Source: Amaurobius ferox
Taxonomy: Eukaryota; Arthropoda; Arachnida; Araneae; Amaurobiidae
DNA: 64,000 nucleotides
Reading direction: 5' to 3'
Assembly (NCBI GenBank): GCA_951213105.1
Contig: OX578134.1
Span: 134,536,793 to 134,600,792, forward strand
Each line of letters starts with the position of its first letter. Positions within the stretch are counted from its first letter, which is position 1. The notes under the pieces were generated by a model, which saw only the letters and a list, made by a program, of their open reading frames with translations, was not told where the DNA came from and searched no databases. The position numbers and the translations under genes were made by a program. Shown here piece by piece: positions 58,860 to 64,000 of the stretch.

Positions 58860-59312
58860 TCAATACACATTTTCAATAAATTGTAGATTAGGAGGATAAA
58901 ATTGAAAGTTTAACATTTGTGAATTTTGAGAAATTTTAATAATAGTTAGATCATTAATGAATCTGTACATGATATGACTGTTGAAGGGGGGCTGAATTTC
59001 GTAACAGTGTAGATAAAGCTTAGCCAGATTTGTGGATGAGATTCCTCCCTGTGGTATACCTATATTTAATTTATAAATGCTATTACCCTGAGATAGATAC
59101 TGGTTGAACAGAATGAATTTTAACAACATTTAGAATTTTAGAATAGTGATATTTTTAGAACGAGTAAATTGTTCATATAAATTTAGAATGATTTTAAATA
59201 AATCATAAATGTCAATGTCATTAAAGAGGTCTTTGAGATCATTTGTTTTTATATTATGGATGTAAGCTAGTTGTTTAAAGCTTTCAAGCAGTTCTAAACT
59301 ATTTTTGACCAT
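58860..59312 (-). pseudogene. Reverse transcriptase fragment, (TA)-associated family, copy 3
   Basis: Reverse-strand frame: LELLESFKQLAYIHNIKTND, LKDLFNDIDIYDLFKIILNL, one stop near 59130, then FNQYLSQGNSIYKLNIGIPQ with GGISSTNLAKLYLHCYE and MYRFINDLTII. It corresponds segment by segment to the 52.6 kb copy (DLFNNIDIDDLYRIIL, GIPQG, ANLYLFFYE, MYRYLDDI). The first catalytic aspartate of Y-x-D-D is Asn here (F-I-N-D), so the copy is inactive. Confidence 0.7.
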
Positions 59313-59382
59313 ATATGTTCGCTGTGTAGTAAAATGATCATAAAATTGATTAAGAATAAAAAGTAGTTGTTTATCTTACACA

Positions 59383-59394
<12 letters not shown>

Positions 59395-59415
<21 letters not shown>
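59395..59415. repeat. (TA)n tract
   Basis: Precedes the inverted repeat arm. Confidence 0.9.
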
Positions 59416-59419
<4 letters not shown>

Positions 59420-59471
59420 TTTCAGAGACATAGTTACATATTTTTTTTTATATATTTAAATGTAGCTCAAG

Positions 59472-59535
<64 letters not shown>

Positions 59536-59594
59536 TAAGCTACATTTAAATATATAAAAAAATAAAAATATGTAACTATGTCTCTGAAAATTTC
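59416..59594. repeat. Long inverted repeat with a (TA)n loop
   Basis: Left arm 59416-59480 (AAATTTTCAGAGACATAGTT ... TTTAAATGTAGCTCAAGATA) and right arm 59528-59594 in inverse orientation (TATCTTAAGCTACATTTAAA ... AACTATGTCTCTGAAAATTT), differing by one base and a 4-base indel in an A/T run. The loop is almost pure (TA)n. Confidence 0.9.
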
Positions 59595-59599
59595 ACAAT

Positions 59600-60337
59600 T
59601 GATCATAACTAAAATGTGATCTATACCTAGAAATAGGAAAATATATTCTAGAGTACACACAATCTGATTGCATCAAATTTGATCTTTGATCTGTGCGATT
59701 GTTTGTTTTGCTACAACTCTTCGGGTGTAATTTCAGTGAAGTATAATGCATTCAATGTAAAGGATATTCGAAAGAAAGAAAATTTAAAAGAAAACGTTAT
59801 ACTGTAAATTTCTTGTATTATAGTTTTCACTCAATATTTAGGACATAGGGTCACAGATTTTTAGATTAGTAACTACTCTTAAAAAACAAAATACTTTGTT
59901 CTGCAAGATAGTAATAATATTGTTAATAATAATAATAATAAGCAGGTAGAAAAGTTATGGGCAATAAGTACAATTTCGAAATTTTATCATGTTACGAGAG
60001 TTATACTAATCAGCAAATGTTTTCGGTGTTTATAAGATTAGAATTTTATCTTTCCTTTTATCAGCAAGTGTTTATCTAGTTCAAAGCAAATTTAAGTTAT
60101 GCTTCCGCAATCAATGACGTTAAAAAATTTGTAAATAGCAACTGGTGTGCCTTTCTGCACTGTTTTTCATTCAAATTTTTTCCTCCTGCTTTCAGACTGT
60201 CGATACACATTTAAGCAAACCTTATATATGGAAATGGTCGAGAGAGATTTTATAAAATATAATCGTGATAGGTAATAAAAACGCTTAGCTAATAATGGCA
60301 TAAAATGTTCATTTAAGGTATCAACCATTTTAAAAGC
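59600..60337. other. Gene-free AT-rich stretch
   Basis: An (AAT)n run at 59920-59940. A reverse-strand frame at 60167-60373 lacks any recognisable domain. Confidence 0.5.
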
Positions 60338-60627
60338 ACAATGTTTTATGCATTTGAAACCGGATGATACCATTAACTAAATTTTTATGCTGTTATTAAC
60401 GAAGTGTTTTTATACAATAACAGGCCCCAGCTGGAGAGAGGGACAGATCATTCGCACCAAAGACAGAACAGATAGCCAGAACGCGATTGCCTTCAAACAA
60501 GTTCTTGCTTTTTGTTGATTCGGTTGTTCTGGCTTTCTGTCTTGATGAAGAACAATGTTTTATGCATTTGAAACCGGATGATACCATTAACTAAATTTTT
60601 ATGCTGTTATTAACGAAGTGTTTTTAT
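60338..60627. repeat. 76 bp perfect direct repeat flanking a 138 bp GC-richer insert
   Basis: Copies 60338-60413 and 60552-60627 are identical (ACAATGTTTTATGCATTTGA ... GAAGTGTTTTTAT). The insert 60414-60551 contains an imperfect hairpin (AGACAGAACAGATAGCCAGAAC and GTTCTGGCTTTCTGTCT). It resembles an insertion with an unusually long target duplication, or a tandem duplication that captured the insert. Confidence 0.9.
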
Positions 60628-61241
60628 TCGATGTTTAATTTTGACAGCTGTTTGGGCAAAAATTTTTATGTAACTACGATGTTCAAAAATTTGAATATTT
60701 CGACAGAATGTAAGAAACTTCAAACATTTGATTATTTACAAACACGCAACTACTCAACTAATATGCTCATAAGAAATCTACCACACTGTTTTAGGAAGAC
60801 ATTTTTTTACTATTGTTCAAGTGTTTAATTAAAAGTTATGCAACGTAATTGGCACGAATTAAATTACAACGCAACATTTGCCTACGTCATTTTTTCTTTA
60901 TAAATAGTCTACGTTTTATTTATTTAAAAGCTTCAATATGATCATTACGGGTAAATGGCTGAAATATTTCTTGAAAAAAAAAATGGTAAAAATATATGGT
61001 GAGATTCTACGCACCTATCTCATACATACAAACATATATATGTTTTAGGTGTACTTGTTATAATAAATGTTAAAACAAAAAAATTATTCATTGATTTTAT
61101 AAAAATGGATATCGTTATATCTTAATTAATACGTTCAAAAATTCTTAAGTATGTGCAAAGATTTCATATCCCAGGAATGATTCAAACCACCAGCATCTGG
61201 CTGATCAGTCAACTTCTTCATACCTCTGGTGTGTTTATATA
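60628..61241. other. Gene-free AT-rich stretch
   Basis: A 75-codon forward frame at 60601-60828 overlaps the second direct repeat and has no recognised domain. Nothing else. Confidence 0.45.
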
Positions 61242-61608
61242 GTTGTTGTTGAGACCCAGGCCGTCCGACCTACAAGAAAGGTGTAAGGTAACCGTTTGGA
61301 CGGCCGGGAAGTGCCACCCAATTTAGACCGGAACCCATTGGGGGAGGCATCCACAGGGACCGTACCCTCCTTCCCCTACCACCAACCTCTCGGAAGGACT
61401 TACGGACCCACATGTTTAACGTGATCGTACTCCGCATGAACATGGCGGCAATTGTGGCAGCGTGTAAATCCAGCGGACAAACCACCGGGCTACCACGTCC
61501 GAAATGTGCCAACAGCACGCGGTGTTCCCAGGTGGTCATCCACACAAGTACTAACCGCGCCCGATGCTGCTTGACTTCCGTGATCTAACGAGAACCGGTG
61601 TTTGGCAT
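61242..61608 (-). mobile_element. 5S rRNA-headed SINE, second copy
   Basis: Reverse-strand copy of the element at 28323. The 5S head starts GCC then jumps to AAACACCGGTTCTCG, so about 19 bases near the 5' end are deleted; the rest of the head (GATCACGGAAGTCAAGCAGC, GGGCGCGGTTAGTAC, GACCACCTGGGAACACCG), the A-box-like segment, GGTCTAAATTGGGTGGCAC (inverse of 61311-61329) and the CAACAACAAC tail are intact. I saw no clear target-site duplication. A 91-codon frame across it is an artefact. Confidence 0.9.
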
Positions 61609-61624
61609 TCTACTCGTTGTATAA

Positions 61625-61815
61625 ATTCGTAAAATCAAACTGCTGATGACATTCGATGGTTGGAATTACCAACTTTTGTATTATTCAGATTTTCCCAATA
61701 TGGGTTGAATTCCTAAATAGGCGGCAATGTAAAGATCCGATATACAATCGGAGATTCGAACCACTTATTTCCTGTTGGACAGCTGATGTTTGATCGACTG
61801 AACTACTGAGATGAT
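61625..61815 (-). mobile_element. tRNA-headed SINE
   Basis: On the reverse strand CAGTAGTTCAGTCGATC serves as an A-box region and GTGGTTCGAATCTCC contains a consensus B-box, GGTTCGAATC. The intervening CAGCTGTCCAACAGG resembles an anticodon arm. The body follows toward lower coordinates and ends close to the 5' end of the neighbouring 5S SINE. It is a different tRNA type from the SINE at 2601. Confidence 0.55.
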
Positions 61816-61819
61816 TACC

Positions 61820-62885
61820 TTACCCTCTAAAATTGAAGTGCACCGTAAAAATTCTTTAAAAAAATTTTTTTCACGTTTAATTCAACATATTATTGTCGGG
61901 CAACACTTGATTCAAGCCGACAAATAGGCTTCTATGGACTAGTCTGCTATAAAGTTCCAGAAATAAATATTATCTTTTCATTAAAAAAATATTTAAAAGC
62001 GCTTTATTTCAAATAGTTTGTGTTTAAATCCTACAAATTACAAAAAAAAAATCCATATAGTTCCACTATTTTTATATAATGTATCAGGATCTAATTTTTA
62101 TGTTCGTATCTAGTTTAGATCTTGAGTTTTCGTACCTCTCTTTTACATGTATACACATACACGCACAGATATATTTCTAATAGAGTTCGAAATGTATTCA
62201 GGTCTTAAAGACTGATTTTGTGTCAAAATCTTGAATTCGAAAACTTTTGGGGAAACCGTATTTAATTTTTTCTACTTTAATATTTTTTCTAAATCTCTAA
62301 TAAGTTTAAAAAGACAACATTTGTTGATTATACATACATTGCAATTATAAATGGATATATATTGAAATTATAAATGGTTCTGTTTTAATAAATTGATTTA
62401 ATTTTCAATTTATTCCAATTCTGGCTTGTATTACCCAATGAAAATTATGTTTGACACAAAACCAAATTTCATTAACTCATATGTACAACGTATTATAAGA
62501 TGTGATGTATTTAAAAGATGCTTTAATACTAGATAAACTAGCTTCAGGCAATTGCATGTCAAGTGGTATGAAAACACCTTAACCTATTTCGATTTTAATA
62601 AATTTTGCAAATATACAGTATTATCAAGGAAAACTAAAAATAATGGATTTTAGGACGATTGGGTTTTGCTATACGTTTAATTCGAGATAAGCGAAATTTG
62701 ACATTTCACATAAAATCATATCATAACTTTTAATTCGAGGTAGAAATGAGCAAGAGCAATAAATATTATTTCTTGGCTTTTTTTTAAGACTTTAATTTGA
62801 TGCATCATATGACATGTTTCAATACATAATCATTGTTTCAAAATCAATATATTGAGCTTGAACTCCCAAACCAATGGTTTATTAT
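61820..62885. other. Gene-free AT-rich stretch
   Basis: Nothing recognised. Confidence 0.5.
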
Positions 62886-63614
62886 TTTTTTAACACTTTA
62901 CAACAGAGTTGAAAAGTGTTTATGACTTTGGTCATTCTGTCTGTCTGTCTGTCCGTTCGCACAATAACTGCCGTAAAAATAACTTTATCAAAATGAAATT
63001 GTAGTATGTTGTTGAGACGGTCTGTGGGACATATGGGAATGTAGATGAATAATATCACCTAATTAGTATTGGATTGAAAAATGAAATACATTGAACCCTA
63101 TGGTACCTAATTTTTCAAACATTTTTTAAACAAAGTTAAAATTCGCAAATTGCTTCGAAAATTTTAGAAAATCATCAAATTATCCCTTAAAATATATAAA
63201 AACTTTCAGCAAAATATGTTTAGTAGTTTTTTAAATAAAAATTAAAGTAATAATTACACCCATATAATATGAATAAATCACATGAAACACTTCAAAATAA
63301 AATATGGCATCCATCTTTTTTACGGAGAAAAAATCATGACTTTTAAAGTTCGTTTAAATTTATATTTAGCGTTCAATCCGTCTTGAAACCGCTTTATTTT
63401 TGCGTATTTTCTATGAATCTGTATTCTATGCCAACGCAATTACAATATTTTTTAGTTTAAATGATAATCATACTTTGATTATTTTTGCAATGAAGCCTAA
63501 TTTTAATGGATGCAGAATGTAAATAAGTGATTACAAGATGAGTTGTATAAGGATTGCTGAAATTTTTTACCCAAAATTATTTAACTCTGGAGTCTGGAAT
63601 AAAAGTGTATGAAT
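62886..63614 (+). repeat. Family-2 non-autonomous element, copy 2
   Basis: Same order as 48096-48834: stem-loop AACACTTTACAAC-AGA-GTTGAAAAGTGTT, TCTGTCTGTCTGTCTGTCCG, CGCACAATAACTGCCGTAAA, the shared AT-rich core, and GGAGTCTGGAATAAAAGTGT at the end. Slightly shorter; a 14-base block in the first third is missing. Confidence 0.85.
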
Positions 63615-63621
63615 GAAATTG

Positions 63622-64000
63622 TGAGACCAGATTTAATGGAGACAGTTTTATTTTAATATTTATGATGTTTAGCAGGCTACACAACTGCATGAGACTGAAA
63701 GACGCCAATATATTGCAGTCCTGACCCGAAAGGTCAGCAAAAGCCATAAATTAAAGGGGGGAGTTCAAGTACAGGTTTTGTCGAGCCAGAGCAGTACTGG
63801 AGGCTAAAGTAAAAACCACAGGATTGGTTCCAAGTTAAACCAATATAGAAGATGTATTGTCACATTGCCCTGATGTCAACCAATGATAGCCGAAGAAGGG
63901 TATCATACCTCAAGCAAAAAGAGGTGGCAACCTAAAGGTCCTACAGATTCCAGATACACTTCAACGAGAGATCCAGAGTGATAGAAGATTCCAGAGTGAT
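63622..64000. mobile_element. Possible LTR, cut by the window edge
   Basis: Sequence abruptly becomes GC-richer at TGTGAGACCAGATTTAATGG, immediately after family-2 copy 2. On the reverse strand it would end in AATAAAACTGTCTCC ... GGTCTCACA, a poly(A) signal followed by a CA terminus, as in an LTR. A short duplication (AGAGTGATAGAAGATTCC / AGAGTGAT) lies at 63968-64000. The other LTR or coding region would be outside the window, so this remains tentative. Confidence 0.3.

Overview
The window is AT-rich, gene-poor, repeat-dense animal DNA. Its repeat content points to an arthropod and fits an arachnid, probably a spider: LINE remnants with an RNase H domain of the type I associate with spider genomes, Penelope-like elements (PLEs), a SINE headed by 5S rRNA, tRNA-headed SINEs and long (TA)n tracts. 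The spider assignment is from memory, not from a search. I found no intact protein-coding gene. Almost all recognisable coding sequence is decayed transposon ORFs with frameshifts and stops; a few short frames with possible splice signals are host-exon candidates at low confidence.

Layout. 1-16 kb: copies of a ~780 bp non-autonomous element (family 1) at 1-515, 1623-2397, 13378-14172, 14530-15316 and 15635-16448; a tRNA-type SINE at 2601; a ~140 bp tandem array at 3597-4595; a LINE 3' remnant at 5915-6610 lying between two copies of an unknown segment. 18-22 kb: a fold-back element remnant, a family-1 end fragment, and an older hAT-like element (19757-21548) that holds a nested family-1 copy. 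22.5 kb: a hammerhead-like motif. 24.4-27 kb: a reverse-strand LINE remnant (RT, RNase H, C-terminal domain, A-rich 3' tail). 27-28.7 kb: degenerate tandem repeats interrupted by a 5S-rRNA SINE with a 15 bp target-site duplication. 33-34.3 kb: a PLE remnant with a GIY-YIG domain and an inverted terminal piece. 36.3-37.2 kb: family-1 copy of a second subfamily. 43.5-44.4 kb: a TTAA-flanked inverted-repeat transposon with a fold-back element nested in it. 46.5-47.1 kb: ten nearly identical 68 bp tandem units. 48.1 and 62.9 kb: two copies of a second element family. 49.3-56 kb: several tandem arrays and an RT fragment. 56.6-59.6 kb: two more RT fragments next to (TA)n tracts. 60.3 kb: a 76 bp perfect direct repeat. 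61.2-61.8 kb: a reverse-strand 5S SINE beside a tRNA-headed SINE. 63.6 kb to the end: a possible LTR.

Nothing here forms an operon or pathway. The content is a layered record of transposition: nested insertions, internal tandem growth, and non-autonomous elements that share sequence modules. The most interesting signals are the shared architecture of several non-autonomous families (terminal stem-loop, subterminal inverted repeat, TCTG microsatellite, conserved AT-rich module), the 19 bp block shared by the 5S-headed and tRNA-headed SINEs, and an RT family that repeatedly lies next to (TA)n.
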